From CAIUGU01 sp965279735 (GTDB lineage: Bacteria > Pseudomonadota > Gammaproteobacteria > Steroidobacterales > Steroidobacteraceae): DNA of 64,000 nt. This document shows positions 1 to 8,458 of the stretch, piece by piece (positions within the stretch are counted from its first letter, which is position 1; every line of letters starts with the position of its first letter). The stretch spans positions 2,604,001 to 2,668,000 of the forward strand of contig OZ257260.1 in the NCBI GenBank assembly GCA_965279735.1, read 5' to 3'. The notes below the pieces were generated by a model. That model was not told where the DNA came from. It did no database searches and saw nothing but the letters and a program-made list of their open reading frames with translations. Both the position numbers and the translations under genes were made by a program.

Positions 1-558
1 TTCATCATCGCGACCGATGACCGGATCGAGCTTACCCTGGCTTGCCCGTTCCGTCAGATCGACCGTGTATTTCTCGAGCGCTTGCCGGTTTTCCTCGGCG
101 TTCTGGTCGGTGACCTTCTCGCCACCGCGAACTTCATCGATTGCCTTTTCAACCGCGCCTTTCACGGCACCGGCGCTACGCAAAAGCGTGCCCAGCTGGC
201 CTTTGTCGTCCAGCGCCGCCAGCACGAACAGTTCGCTGGAGACGAACTGGTCCCCGCGTTTCTGTGCCAGCTTGTCGGTGAGATTGAGGACCTTGGCGAG
301 TTCGTTGGAGGGCTGGACGTCGCCCTCGTTGCCTTCCACCTTCGCCTGGGCGTCGAGGGCTTGTCCCAGCTGGGACCGCAACAGATTCACGTTCGTCCCT
401 GCCTTGTCGAGCAGGTGGCGGACCGAGCCGCCCTGCTGGTCCAGCAATGCCGCCAGCACGTGGAGCGGTCCGAAGAACTGATGATCTCGCCCGACTGCCA
501 ACGACTGGGCATCTGCCAGCGCTTGCTGGAAGTGGGTAGTCAGTTTGTCCATGCGCAT
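1..558 (-). CDS. clpB: ATP-dependent disaggregase ClpB, N-terminal part (cut by window edge)
   Basis: ClpB is the Hsp100 AAA+ disaggregase that works with DnaK/DnaJ/GrpE to resolubilise aggregated cytoplasmic proteins. About 186 of roughly 860 residues are present. The protein starts MRMDKLTTHFQQALADAQSL, covers the whole Clp-N repeat domain (HVLAALLDQQGGSVRHLL, then SSELFVLAALDDKGQLGTLL) and enters the first AAA+ module (YTVDLTERASQGKLDPVIGR) before the window ends. The start at 558 is preferred over the in-frame ATG at 552 because ClpB proteins begin MRxD and an AGAGGA ribosome site lies about 7 nt upstream. The neighbours pgeF and rluD match the E. coli order. The assignment is secure; the C-terminal two thirds cannot be seen. 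Confidence 0.96.
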   Translation of the reverse strand, partial: MRMDKLTTHFQQALADAQSLAVGRDHQFFGPLHVLAALLDQQGGSVRHLLDKAGTNVNLLRSQLGQALDAQAKVEGNEGDVQPSNELAKVLNLTDKLAQKRGDQFVSSELFVLAALDDKGQLGTLLRSAGAVKGAVEKAIDEVRGGEKVTDQNAEENRQALEKYTVDLTERASQGKLDPVIGRDDE

Positions 559-617
559 ACGAAATCCTCTGGGCCGGTCTCGCCGGACTCTCGTCAGAAA
601 GTGTTACTGGCACGGAA

Positions 618-645
618 CTTGGGGGTGATCCCCCAGGAAATCAAC
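618..645 (-). promoter_or_regulatory. Candidate heat-shock (sigma-32) promoter or hairpin before clpB
   Basis: Read on the minus strand, GTTGATT (645-639) and CCCCAAG (624-618) are separated by 14 nt. This resembles the sigma-32 pattern CTTGAA, 13-15 nt, CCCCAT, and clpB is a classic sigma-32 gene. The same bases form a tight TGGGGG-atca-CCCCCA hairpin just after the stop of the upstream transporter gene, so the site could instead be part of a terminator. Both readings are inferences from sequence. Confidence 0.4.
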
Positions 646-659
646 GGCTGTTGCGCAGG

Positions 660-1463
660 TCAGTGGGCCGCTGCGTGCGTGAAGTAGATCAGTGCGACGC
701 CGATCGAGATCAGCACGAACTGCTGGATGGCCGAGGTGGCATCGACGCGCCGATGCAGCCCGGGGATGAGGTCGGCGACCGCTATATAAAGGAAGCTCGA
801 GGCCGCAATCGCCAGTGCGTAGGGGAGGTATTCGAGTGCCGTGCCCAGCGCAAATACGCCGATCACGCCGCCGATGACGGACGTGAGACTGGTCAGCAGA
901 TTGAGCGTCAACGCCCGCGCCCGGCTCATCCCGCCCTGGAGCAGGATCGCGAGATCGCCGACTTCCTGCGGAATCTCATGAGCGAAGACGGCAACCGCGC
1001 TGACGATGCCGAGATGTACGTCCGTCAGGAAGGCAGCAGCAATCAGGACACCATCGAGCGCGTTGTGGAACCCGTCGCCGATCAGGATGAGGGACGCTGA
1101 CGCGGCATCCCGCTGCTGATGCGTCGGGCCATGATGATGGTGGGAGTCGTGTGTATGGCCTTCGCAATGATCGTGATGGCAATGTCTCCACAGCACCAGT
1201 TTTTCCAGCACGAAGAACACCAGGATGCCGGCGAGCAGCGCCAACCCGATGCCATGGGTGTTCTCCGTCCCGGCTGTTTCCATTGCGTGCGGGATCAATC
1301 CCAGCAGCGCCGCGCCCAGCAGCGCGCCCGTGGCGAAGCTGACGAGGTGAGGCAGGACGCGATTGCGCTTGCCTTCGGGAATCAAGAGAAAGAGACCCGC
1401 CATCAGCGCGCTTAGCACGCCGCTCAACACCGTGAAGAGAACGACCCAGGCAAGCGTAGTCAT
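660..1463 (-). CDS. ZIP-family divalent metal transporter
   Basis: This is a 267-residue inner-membrane protein of the ZIP (Zrt/Irt-like, GufA/ZupT-type) family, expected to move Zn2+ or a similar divalent cation into the cytoplasm. It starts MTTLAWVVLFTVLSG. The conserved metal-binding helices are visible as HNALDG and HEIPQE, and there are about seven or eight hydrophobic segments. A strongly His-rich cytoplasmic loop (HCHHDHCEGHTHDSHHHH) lies near residues 94-111 and is typical of metal sensing or binding. The start at 1463 is chosen because an upstream extension would run through the pgeF gene; the ATG lies 5 nt after the pgeF stop, so the two are probably cotranscribed. It sits between pgeF and clpB, which are adjacent in E. 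coli. The substrate metal cannot be told from sequence. Confidence 0.88.
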   Translation of the reverse strand: MTTLAWVVLFTVLSGVLSALMAGLFLLIPEGKRNRVLPHLVSFATGALLGAALLGLIPHAMETAGTENTHGIGLALLAGILVFFVLEKLVLWRHCHHDHCEGHTHDSHHHHGPTHQQRDAASASLILIGDGFHNALDGVLIAAAFLTDVHLGIVSAVAVFAHEIPQEVGDLAILLQGGMSRARALTLNLLTSLTSVIGGVIGVFALGTALEYLPYALAIAASSFLYIAVADLIPGLHRRVDATSAIQQFVLISIGVALIYFTHAAAH

Positions 1464-1468
1464 TGTTG

Positions 1469-2230
1469 TTATTCCAGCCAGATCAGCGTGGCCATGCGGC
1501 CTGTCTGGCCGTCGCGCCGATACGAAAAGAAGCGTGCGGGTTCGGTTGCCGTGCACCACCCGCCACCATGAACAGCCTCCACTCCCAGCAACGCGAGTTC
1601 GAGACGGGCCAGCATATACAGGTCCGCCTGCCAGCGTCCGCGGGCGTTGGGCGCGAACGCAGACGCTGTCGCGGGGTTGCGCGCGGCAAACGCCTCAACC
1701 ACCTCCGCACCTACCTCGAAGGCGCCGGGTCCGATCGCCGGGCCCAGCCACACCAGAAGCTGGTCGGGAGGCACGCCGAGCGCTTCAACTGCTGCGCCGA
1801 GCACGCCGCCAGCCAGTCCACGCCATCCGGCATGAGCGGCGGCGACGCGGGTTCCCGCACGGTCGCAGAATAAAACCGGGAGGCAATCGGCTGTCAGGAT
1901 TGCGCAGACACCTCTGGCCCCACCGGAGTACGCATTGAATACGCCGACATCGGCAGTGGGCGGACGTTCGTGCCAGGCCGGCTGGGCCACGGCTCTGCCA
2001 TGGACCTGGTTGAGCCAGAGGGGTTCGGCCGGGAGTCGCAAGGCGTTGCGTAAACGCCTGCGATTCTCGAGCACCGCGGCAGGATGGTCGCCCACATGAG
2101 CTCCCAGATTCAGGCTGGCCCAAGAGCCTCCACTGACACCCCCGGTGCGCAACGTCGAGGCTGCGTGAACCCGTGCTGGTGCCGGCCATTCGGGCGTAAT
2201 CCAGGCGAGGCTGCCAGCGGTGTCTTCCAC
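1469..2230 (-). CDS. pgeF: Peptidoglycan editing factor / purine nucleoside phosphorylase YfiH family
   Basis: This 253-residue protein belongs to the DUF152/laccase-domain (YfiH, PgeF) family. E. coli YfiH has been linked to peptidoglycan fidelity by clearing UDP-MurNAc-L-Ser, and family members show purine nucleoside phosphorylase or polyphenol oxidase activity. Diagnostic motifs are LNQVHG (first metal-ligand His), LTADCLPVLF (Cys), AAAHAGWRGL (second His) and GPAIGPGAFEVG. The length fits the family (about 240-260). It lies 9 nt downstream of rluD and 5 nt upstream of the transporter gene, giving the conserved rluD-pgeF-(zip)-clpB order on one strand. The in vivo role of this copy is inferred from the family. 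Confidence 0.93.
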   Translation of the reverse strand: MEDTAGSLAWITPEWPAPARVHAASTLRTGGVSGGSWASLNLGAHVGDHPAAVLENRRRLRNALRLPAEPLWLNQVHGRAVAQPAWHERPPTADVGVFNAYSGGARGVCAILTADCLPVLFCDRAGTRVAAAHAGWRGLAGGVLGAAVEALGVPPDQLLVWLGPAIGPGAFEVGAEVVEAFAARNPATASAFAPNARGRWQADLYMLARLELALLGVEAVHGGGWCTATEPARFFSYRRDGQTGRMATLIWLE

Positions 2231-2239
2231 GGCTGTTCC

Positions 2240-3211
2240 TCAGCGACGCGCCGCCGCTGCCCTGGCCTCGTTGGCCACATCGGTAGCGAGCAGCGCAAGC
2301 AGTCCCTGAATGTCGGCAGGCAATGGCGCTTCGCACGCGACAGGCTTGCCGGTGACGGGATGGGCGAACGCGAGCCGGGCTGCGTGCAGTGCCTGGCGGC
2401 GAAACGCCCGCAAGCCCTCGACGACTTCCGGTGCGGCGCCCTTTGGCAGGACGAGACGACCGCCATACACCCCATCCCCGACGATCGGGTAGCGGATGTG
2501 CGCCATGTGGACGCGGATCTGGTGGGTGCGCCCGGTTTCCAGTTTGAGCCTGACGTGCGTGTGAGCACGAAAACGCTTCACGACACGGTAGTGCGTGACA
2601 GCCTCGCGGCCACCCTGCCGCACCGCCATGCGCACGCGGTCCACCCGGTGCCGGTCGATCGGCGCGTCCACCTTGCCGCCGGCTGTCATCACGCCCACGC
2701 AGACCGCCTCGTATTCCCTTTCCACTTCATGCGCTTCGATTTGCCGGACGAGCTGCGTGTGGGCTTCAATCGTGCGGGCGACGACCATCAGGCCGCTGGT
2801 GTCCTTGTCCAGCCGGTGCACGATCCCGGCCCTCGGCAGGACAGCAAGACCCGTATCAAAATGCAGCAAGGCGTTCTGAAGAGTCCCGGCCTGGTTGCCG
2901 GCTCCCGGATGCACGACCAGCCCCGCAGGCTTGTTGAGTACCAGAACGTGCTTGTCCTGGTGCACCACCTCAAGACCGATGGCCTCGCTCCTGACCTCGT
3001 CATCGGCGATCAGCTCGGCCTCGACGCGCACAGCCTCCCCGCCCAGGAGCCGATCCCGGGGTTTCATGGGCTGGCCATCCACCAGCACCTTGCCGGCGTC
3101 GATCCAGTCCTTGAGGCGGGTCCGGGAATACTCGGGCAGCAGCTCTGCCACCGCCTGGTCGAGCCGGCGACCAGCGTATTCGAGGGGAACCGTCAGGGAA
3201 TGGGAGGGCAT
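2240..3211 (-). CDS. rluD: 23S rRNA pseudouridine(1911/1915/1917) synthase RluD
   Basis: RluD isomerises three uridines in helix 69 of 23S rRNA, which is needed for proper 50S maturation. The 323-residue length matches E. coli RluD (326). The N-terminal S4 RNA-binding domain covers about residues 15-65 (RRLDQAVAELLPEYSRTRLK). The catalytic motif GIVHRLDKDTSGL follows, with the active-site aspartate at D135 in HRLD, and further RluA-family blocks appear as LKLETGRTHQIRVHMAHI and PIVGDGVYGG. It heads the rluD-pgeF-zip-clpB run and is divergent from bamD, exactly as in E. coli. The start MPSHSLTVPLEYAGRR is supported by homology to the short RluD leader. Confidence 0.96.
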   Translation of the reverse strand: MPSHSLTVPLEYAGRRLDQAVAELLPEYSRTRLKDWIDAGKVLVDGQPMKPRDRLLGGEAVRVEAELIADDEVRSEAIGLEVVHQDKHVLVLNKPAGLVVHPGAGNQAGTLQNALLHFDTGLAVLPRAGIVHRLDKDTSGLMVVARTIEAHTQLVRQIEAHEVEREYEAVCVGVMTAGGKVDAPIDRHRVDRVRMAVRQGGREAVTHYRVVKRFRAHTHVRLKLETGRTHQIRVHMAHIRYPIVGDGVYGGRLVLPKGAAPEVVEGLRAFRRQALHAARLAFAHPVTGKPVACEAPLPADIQGLLALLATDVANEARAAAARR

Positions 3212-3441
3212 TCGGTGCTCGGGGCAAGGCTGGACGGGCGGATGGCCTGGTGGGGATCTGGGGAAACCGGAACCAGCCGCGAAGTCTAGTGAATTTCAGG
3301 CGTTGAGCAGAGCTTTATTCATTCCCCGCCCGTACGTCAGTGGCGCGTCGAACTCGCCCCCGGTCGGCTTGTCCCAACCCTGCCGGGAGCCCGGACACCG
3401 CTTCCGCTATACTCCGCCGCCTTGCCTTCAGGACCTACCCG

Positions 3442-4248
3442 ATGCCCGAGCGCCAATCCTTCTCCCTGCCGCGGCTGACCATCGCCCTGCTGTTCCTCAC
3501 GCTGGCAACGCTGGCAGGCTGTCGCAGCAATCCGGATCGCAACGGGATCACCGATCCGGACGTCGCTTACCAGCGCGCCAAGGAGTCGATGAGCAAAGGC
3601 GACTATGGGCGTGCCGCACTGATATTCGAGCAGCTCGAGGCACGCTTCCCGTTCAGCAATGCCACGCGCCAGTCGCAGCTGGACCTGATGTATGCGTACT
3701 ACAAGAACCGCGAACCGGAATCGGCCACCGACCAGGCGGACCAGTTCATCCGCGAGAATCCTACGCACCCGCGGGTTGACTACGCCTACTACATCAAGGG
3801 GCTGGTTGCGTTTGAACGGAACCCGAACATCATCGAGCGCTGGTTCCGCGCCGATCTCTCGCAACGTCCGCCGATCGACGCCACGAAATCCTTCCAGGCG
3901 TTCTCGACGCTGCTGCAGCGCTATCCCAACAGCGAATACGCCGACGACGCCCGGCAACGCATGATCTTCCTGCGCAACCGCCTCGCGGATTACGAGACTT
4001 ACGTTGCCGGCTTCTACCTCAGCCGCGGCGCCTATGCTGGTGCGATCAACCGGGCGAAATACACCATTGAAACCTACGATGGCGCGCCTGCGGTCCGCCA
4101 GGCGCTCGGCATCATGGCCGACGCTTACAGAGGCTTGGGGATGGCTGACCTCGCGGCCGACGCCGAGAAAGTCCTCAACGAGAATTTTTCCGCTTCGGCA
4201 GACACCGTGAGAGCAGAACGCTCGAGCTGGTGGAAATTCTGGCAGTAA
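3442..4248 (+). CDS. bamD: Outer membrane assembly lipoprotein BamD
   Basis: BamD is the essential lipoprotein of the BAM complex that works with BamA to fold beta-barrel proteins into the outer membrane. From the ATG at 3442 it is 268 residues long (E. coli 245). The signal peptide MPERQSFSLPRLTIALLFLT ends in the lipobox LAGC, with the lipidated cysteine at C27. TPR-like repeats follow: DVAYQRAKESMSKGDYGRAA, then FEQLEARFPFSNATRQSQLD, then repeats around SFQAFSTLLQRYPNSEYADD. An upstream in-frame extension to 3340 is ignored because it would bury the signal peptide. It is divergent from rluD and convergent with nadE. The assignment is secure. Confidence 0.96.
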   Translation: MPERQSFSLPRLTIALLFLTLATLAGCRSNPDRNGITDPDVAYQRAKESMSKGDYGRAALIFEQLEARFPFSNATRQSQLDLMYAYYKNREPESATDQADQFIRENPTHPRVDYAYYIKGLVAFERNPNIIERWFRADLSQRPPIDATKSFQAFSTLLQRYPNSEYADDARQRMIFLRNRLADYETYVAGFYLSRGAYAGAINRAKYTIETYDGAPAVRQALGIMADAYRGLGMADLAADAEKVLNENFSASADTVRAERSSWWKFWQ

Positions 4249-4276
4249 CGCTGTCATCAGCGCGGGCGAACACCCG

Positions 4277-5920
4277 TCATCTGCTGGTCTTGTAACCCGA
4301 CGTAATCGGGTATCTCCAGTCGCGACCGAATGCCCGGTCGCTGATGCGGATTCCGGGAGGCGCCTGACGGCGCTTGTACTCGTTGCGCTTCACCAGATCG
4401 AGTACCCGCCCCACCGTTGCGCGGTCGTAACCCTTGGCTGCGATTTCATCGACCGACAGGTCGTCCTCGATGAAGAGCTCGAGGATCGGATCGAGAATCT
4501 CGTACGGTGGCAGTGAATCCGAATCCTTCTGGTCTGCACGCAGTTCTGCGGTGGGCGGCCGGTCGATCACGCGCTGGGGAATGATCGGTGACTTGAGCCC
4601 CGCACGGGCGTTGAGAAAGCGCGCCACCCGGTACACGAGGATCTTGCTCAGGTCCTTGATGGGCGCGAAGCCGCCCGCCATGTCTCCATACAAGGTTGCG
4701 TAACCCACCGCGGTCTCGCTCTTGTTGCCGGTGGTCAGCAACATGCGCCCCGTCTTGTTCGAAATCGCCATCAACAGGAGGCCGCGGCATCGTGCCTGGA
4801 TGTTCTCTTCGGTCGTATCAGGCTTGCGTCCGGCGAATACATCGCCCAGCGCCGCCAGTGCAGACTCGAACATGCCTTCGATCGAGATCACGTCGTAGTG
4901 GACCCCGAGATTGCGCGCCTGGGCAGCGGCATCTTCCATGCTCATCTGTGAGGTATAGCGGGAGGGCATCATCACCGCGTGCACGCGATCCTTGCCCAGT
5001 GCGTCGACCGCAATCGCGAGCGTCAGCGCTGAATCGATGCCGCCCGACAGCCCGAGCACGATGCCGGGAAAGCGATGTTTGGTGACGTAGTCGTGGACGC
5101 CAAGGACCAGGGCACCATAGATACTCGCTTCTTCGGAGGGCAACGGCTCGATGGGACCTGAACGCGGCTGCGCACGTCCATCCACGAGATCGATGTCTAC
5201 CGGAACCAGCGCTTCACGGAATGAAGGCAGGCGCTGGATCACTTCGCCCGCTCCATTCATGACGAATGAACCGCCATCGAATACGAGCTCATCCTGCCCA
5301 CCGAGCAGGTTGACGTAGACCACCGGCAAGCCGGTGTCGAGTACGCGATCGCGAACGACGCTTTCCCGCCGCTGCTGATAGCCGAGTGAATAGGGCGAGC
5401 CGTTGCTCACGACCAGCAGCTGCGCACCCGCTTTCGCGGCTGCCAGGGCGGGTTCGCGCTCCCAGATGTCTTCGCAGATCAGGAACGCAACGCGAATCCC
5501 GTTCAGCTCGACAATGCGGGTGTCGGTGCCGGCGCGGAAATACCGCTTCTCGTCGAAGACCTTGTAGTTGGGCAGGAACTGCTTGCGGTAGTTGGCGAGG
5601 CTCGTCCCATCTCGAACGACGGCTGCAGCGTTGTAGATCGTCCCGTCCGCATATTCGGGATAGCCCACCATGGCGGTGATGCCCATTGTCTCGGCCTGGA
5701 CGCGCTGCAGGCCGTGGACCACTTGCCGGCGCATGCCGGCATGGAACAGCAGATCCTCAGGCGGATAACCCGACAGCGCGAGTTCCGGGAAAACCACCAG
5801 CGCAGCCCCCAGCTCGTCGCGGGCCTGCCGGGCGGTATCGATCACGCGCTGGGTATTGCCCTCGACATCGCCGACGAACAGATCGAGCTGGGCAAGGGCG
5901 ATGCGGAGGGTCGGAGGCAC
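4277..5920 (-). CDS. nadE: Glutamine-dependent NAD+ synthetase
   Basis: NadE amidates deamido-NAD to NAD+ using ammonia from glutamine, the last step of NAD biosynthesis. The 547-residue protein is the two-domain glutamine-dependent form. The N-terminal nitrilase-like amidohydrolase (about 1-250) has the Glu-Lys-Cys triad visible at E46 (VFPELALSGYPPEDLL), K113 (YRKQFLPNY) and C149 (FLICEDIWE). The C-terminal synthetase domain carries the PP-loop SGGIDS at 292-297, then MPSRYTS and GNKSETAVGYATLYGD. It is 18 nt downstream of sucD on the same strand and may share its transcript. E. coli has the shorter ammonia-dependent NadE, so this long form is a useful lineage marker. Confidence 0.96.
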   Translation of the reverse strand: MPPTLRIALAQLDLFVGDVEGNTQRVIDTARQARDELGAALVVFPELALSGYPPEDLLFHAGMRRQVVHGLQRVQAETMGITAMVGYPEYADGTIYNAAAVVRDGTSLANYRKQFLPNYKVFDEKRYFRAGTDTRIVELNGIRVAFLICEDIWEREPALAAAKAGAQLLVVSNGSPYSLGYQQRRESVVRDRVLDTGLPVVYVNLLGGQDELVFDGGSFVMNGAGEVIQRLPSFREALVPVDIDLVDGRAQPRSGPIEPLPSEEASIYGALVLGVHDYVTKHRFPGIVLGLSGGIDSALTLAIAVDALGKDRVHAVMMPSRYTSQMSMEDAAAQARNLGVHYDVISIEGMFESALAALGDVFAGRKPDTTEENIQARCRGLLLMAISNKTGRMLLTTGNKSETAVGYATLYGDMAGGFAPIKDLSKILVYRVARFLNARAGLKSPIIPQRVIDRPPTAELRADQKDSDSLPPYEILDPILELFIEDDLSVDEIAAKGYDRATVGRVLDLVKRNEYKRRQAPPGIRISDRAFGRDWRYPITSGYKTSR

Positions 5921-5938
5921 GGTGGCCGGAATATTCCC

Positions 5939-7087
5939 TTATTTGCCCTTGGCGGGTTTTGCCTTGCGGCTTGCAGTCTTCTTCTTTTTCGGTGCTGCCT
6001 TCGACTTCAGCGCTTTGACTGCTGCCTTCGCCGGTTTCACCTTCGCCTTCACTGTTGCCTTGACCTTGGCCTTAGCCTTGCCGGCCGCCTTCTTCTTCGG
6101 CGTGGCAGCAGCTTTCACTGCCTTGGCCGCAGACTTGACAGCCTTGGCTGCCGACTTGGCGACAGACTTGACCGTATTGGCGGCAGTAGCAGCAGCACGC
6201 TGCACGAGCGCGCGACGCTTCTCGAGCTGCTCGGCAATGGCGGTGCCGAGTTCCGCAGGCGAACGGACCGTGCGAACGCGAGCTGCTTCCAGCGCCGCGA
6301 ACTTGTCAGCCGCTGTGCCCTTGCCGCCCGAAACAATGGCGCCTGCATGGCCCATGCGCTTGCCGGGAGGTGCGGTTACACCAGCGATGTAGGCAACGAC
6401 CGGCTTGCGAACGTTGTAACGGATGAAATCCGCAGCCGCTTCTTCATCGCTGCCGCCGATTTCGCCGACCATGATGATGCCTTCGGTCTTCGGGTCTTCT
6501 TCGAACATCTTGAGGACATCGATGAAGTTCATGCCGCGCACGGGATCGCCGCCGATGCCGACGCAGGTGGTCTGGCCGAGGCCAATGCTTGTTGTCTGGT
6601 AAACGGCTTCATATGTCAGCGTGCCCGAACGCGACACGATGCCGACCTTGCCGGGCTTGTGGATGAAGCCGGGCATGATCCCGATCTTGCATTCGCCAGG
6701 AGTAATGATGCCGGGGCAATTCGGGCCGATGAGCAGGCTGCCGTAGCTGGCCAGCGAAGCCTTCACCTGCACCATGTCATTGACCGGGATGCCTTCGGTG
6801 ATGGCAACGATCAGTTCGACGCCGGCATCAGCCGCTTCGAGAATGGCATCGGCAGCATAAGGAGCCGGTACGTAGATCATGCTGACCGTGGCGCCAGTCG
6901 CCTTCACGGCCTCGCGTGCCGTGTTGTACACGGGGAGACCCAGGTGTTTTTCACCGCCGCGACCGGGGGTCACGCCACCGACGAGCTTGGTGCCGTAAGC
7001 CAGGCACTGTTGTGAATGGAACGTGCCCTGCTTGCCGGTAAAGCCCTGGCAGATCACGCGGGTATTCTTGTTGACGAGGATGCTCAT
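5939..7087 (-). CDS. sucD: Succinyl-CoA synthetase alpha subunit with a Lys/Ala-rich C-terminal extension
   Basis: SucD is the alpha subunit of succinyl-CoA synthetase in the TCA cycle. It binds CoA and carries the phospho-histidine. Residues 1 to about 290 match the whole family protein (E. coli SucD is 289 aa): the Rossmann CoA-binding region ICQGFTGKQGTFH, SRSGTLTYEAV, and the active-site histidine H247 in GKRMGHAGAI. The normal end (VRTVRSPAELGTAIAEQL) is followed without a frame break by about 90 residues that contain roughly 28 Lys and 31 Ala, in repeats such as KSAAKAVKSAAKAVKAAA and KAKAKVKATVKAKVK. This resembles histone H1-like DNA-binding tails. It lies downstream of sucC. The core function is certain; the role of the tail is unknown. 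Confidence 0.95.
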   Translation of the reverse strand: MSILVNKNTRVICQGFTGKQGTFHSQQCLAYGTKLVGGVTPGRGGEKHLGLPVYNTAREAVKATGATVSMIYVPAPYAADAILEAADAGVELIVAITEGIPVNDMVQVKASLASYGSLLIGPNCPGIITPGECKIGIMPGFIHKPGKVGIVSRSGTLTYEAVYQTTSIGLGQTTCVGIGGDPVRGMNFIDVLKMFEEDPKTEGIIMVGEIGGSDEEAAADFIRYNVRKPVVAYIAGVTAPPGKRMGHAGAIVSGGKGTAADKFAALEAARVRTVRSPAELGTAIAEQLEKRRALVQRAAATAANTVKSVAKSAAKAVKSAAKAVKAAATPKKKAAGKAKAKVKATVKAKVKPAKAAVKALKSKAAPKKKKTASRKAKPAKGK

Positions 7088-7119
7088 AGAGGATTCGGAT
7101 TCTGTGCTGTGAGAATTGA

Positions 7120-8292
7120 TCAGTTGCGAACCGGCTTGGCGGCCGCGACGACTTTCTTGGCCGCGTCGGTCAGGTCCTTGGCGGCGATGATGGCTAGCCC
7201 GCTGTCGGCGAGGATCTTGCGACCCTCTTCCGCGTTGGTGCCTTCAATACGCACCACTACGGGCACGCTCACGCCGACGTCCTTCACGGCAGCGATGATG
7301 CCTTCAGCGATCATGTCGCAGCGGACGATGCCGCCGAAGATGTTGACGAGAATCGCGCGGACCTTCTGGTTCGACAGGATCAGGTTGAACGCTTCCGTGA
7401 CCCGTTCCTTTGTGGCGCCGCCGCCGACGTCGAGGAAGTTCGCAGGCTTGCCGCCGTGCAGCTGCACCAGATCCATCGTGGCCATCGCGAGACCGGCGCC
7501 ATTCACCATGCACGCTATGTCGCCATCCAGCGAGACATAGTTGAGTTCGTGCTTGGCGGCAGCCCGCTCCGTCGCGTCTTCCTGGGTCTCGTCACGCCAG
7601 GTGGCGAGTTCCTTCTGGCGGAAGAGCGCGTTGTCTTCGATGTTGATCTTGGCGTCGAGCGCGACCAGCTTGCCCTCGCCCGTGACGATCAGCGGGTTGA
7701 TCTCGAGCAGGCTCGCGTCCTGTTCGAGGTAGAGCTTGTAGAGCGCCTGGGCGATCTTCGAGAATTCATCGATCTGCGCACCGGACAGCCCGAGCGCAAA
7801 CGCCATGACGCGGCACTGGTAAGCCTCGAGTCCGGTCGCGGGATGCACGTTCACGCGGATGAGCTTTTCGGGGGTCTTGTCGGCAACTTCTTCGATGTCC
7901 ATGCCACCTGCGGGTGACACGATGAAGGCAATCTGGCCCTTGTCGCGGTTCAGCACGAGGCTGACGTACAGCTCGCGTGCGATCTTCGAAGCCGACTCGA
8001 TGAAGACCTGGTGGATGGGCAGACCTTCGGGTCCCGTCTGGTGGGTGTGCAGTCGACGACCCAGCAGCTTGGCTGTGGCATCAGCAGCCGCTTCGGGACT
8101 GTCTACGACTTTCACGCCACCGGCCTTGCCACGCCCACCCGCATGAACCTGGGCCTTGACGACCCACTTGCCACCACCGACGCGACGCGCGGCCTCGGCA
8201 GCTTCGGCTGGGGTGGAGGCCACGTAGCCGGTGGGGACCGGGATGCCGTAGCGCGCAAAGAGCTGCTTGGATTGATATTCGTGCAAGTTCAT
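7120..8292 (-). CDS. sucC: Succinyl-CoA synthetase beta subunit (ADP-forming)
   Basis: SucC binds nucleotide and succinate and completes the succinyl-CoA synthetase heterodimer or heterotetramer with SucD. Its 390 residues match E. coli SucC (388). It starts MNLHEYQSKQLFARYGIPVP. An ATP-grasp fold covers about residues 1-230 (KWVVKAQVHAGGRGKAGGVK is the nucleotide loop; LEINPLIVTGEGKLVALDAK carries metal-binding residues). The C-terminal CoA-ligase domain contains VNGAGLAMATMD and FLDVGGGATKERVTEAF. It is separated from sucD by 32 nt, giving a sucCD transcript from the divergent region shared with pilS. The oxoglutarate dehydrogenase genes that precede sucCD in E. coli are not here. Confidence 0.97.
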   Translation of the reverse strand: MNLHEYQSKQLFARYGIPVPTGYVASTPAEAAEAARRVGGGKWVVKAQVHAGGRGKAGGVKVVDSPEAAADATAKLLGRRLHTHQTGPEGLPIHQVFIESASKIARELYVSLVLNRDKGQIAFIVSPAGGMDIEEVADKTPEKLIRVNVHPATGLEAYQCRVMAFALGLSGAQIDEFSKIAQALYKLYLEQDASLLEINPLIVTGEGKLVALDAKINIEDNALFRQKELATWRDETQEDATERAAAKHELNYVSLDGDIACMVNGAGLAMATMDLVQLHGGKPANFLDVGGGATKERVTEAFNLILSNQKVRAILVNIFGGIVRCDMIAEGIIAAVKDVGVSVPVVVRIEGTNAEEGRKILADSGLAIIAAKDLTDAAKKVVAAAKPVRN

Positions 8293-8458
8293 CTGCGGGT
8301 CTTTCCGGTCTGATTAATAAGGTGAGGGCTGAATGCTTTGTTCGGGTTGCTGCGCCGCAGGCCGGCGAGCTTGGGGGCGCGTATTCTGTCGCAAACTGCC
8401 GGAAATGCAAAGAACCCGGCACGAAGACGCGCGATTCCTGTGCTAATTTGCAGCGCCA

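Noticed and set aside
82..687. Plus-strand open frames across clpB
   Set aside because: The minus strand encodes the ClpB N-domain; these are shadows caused by high GC.
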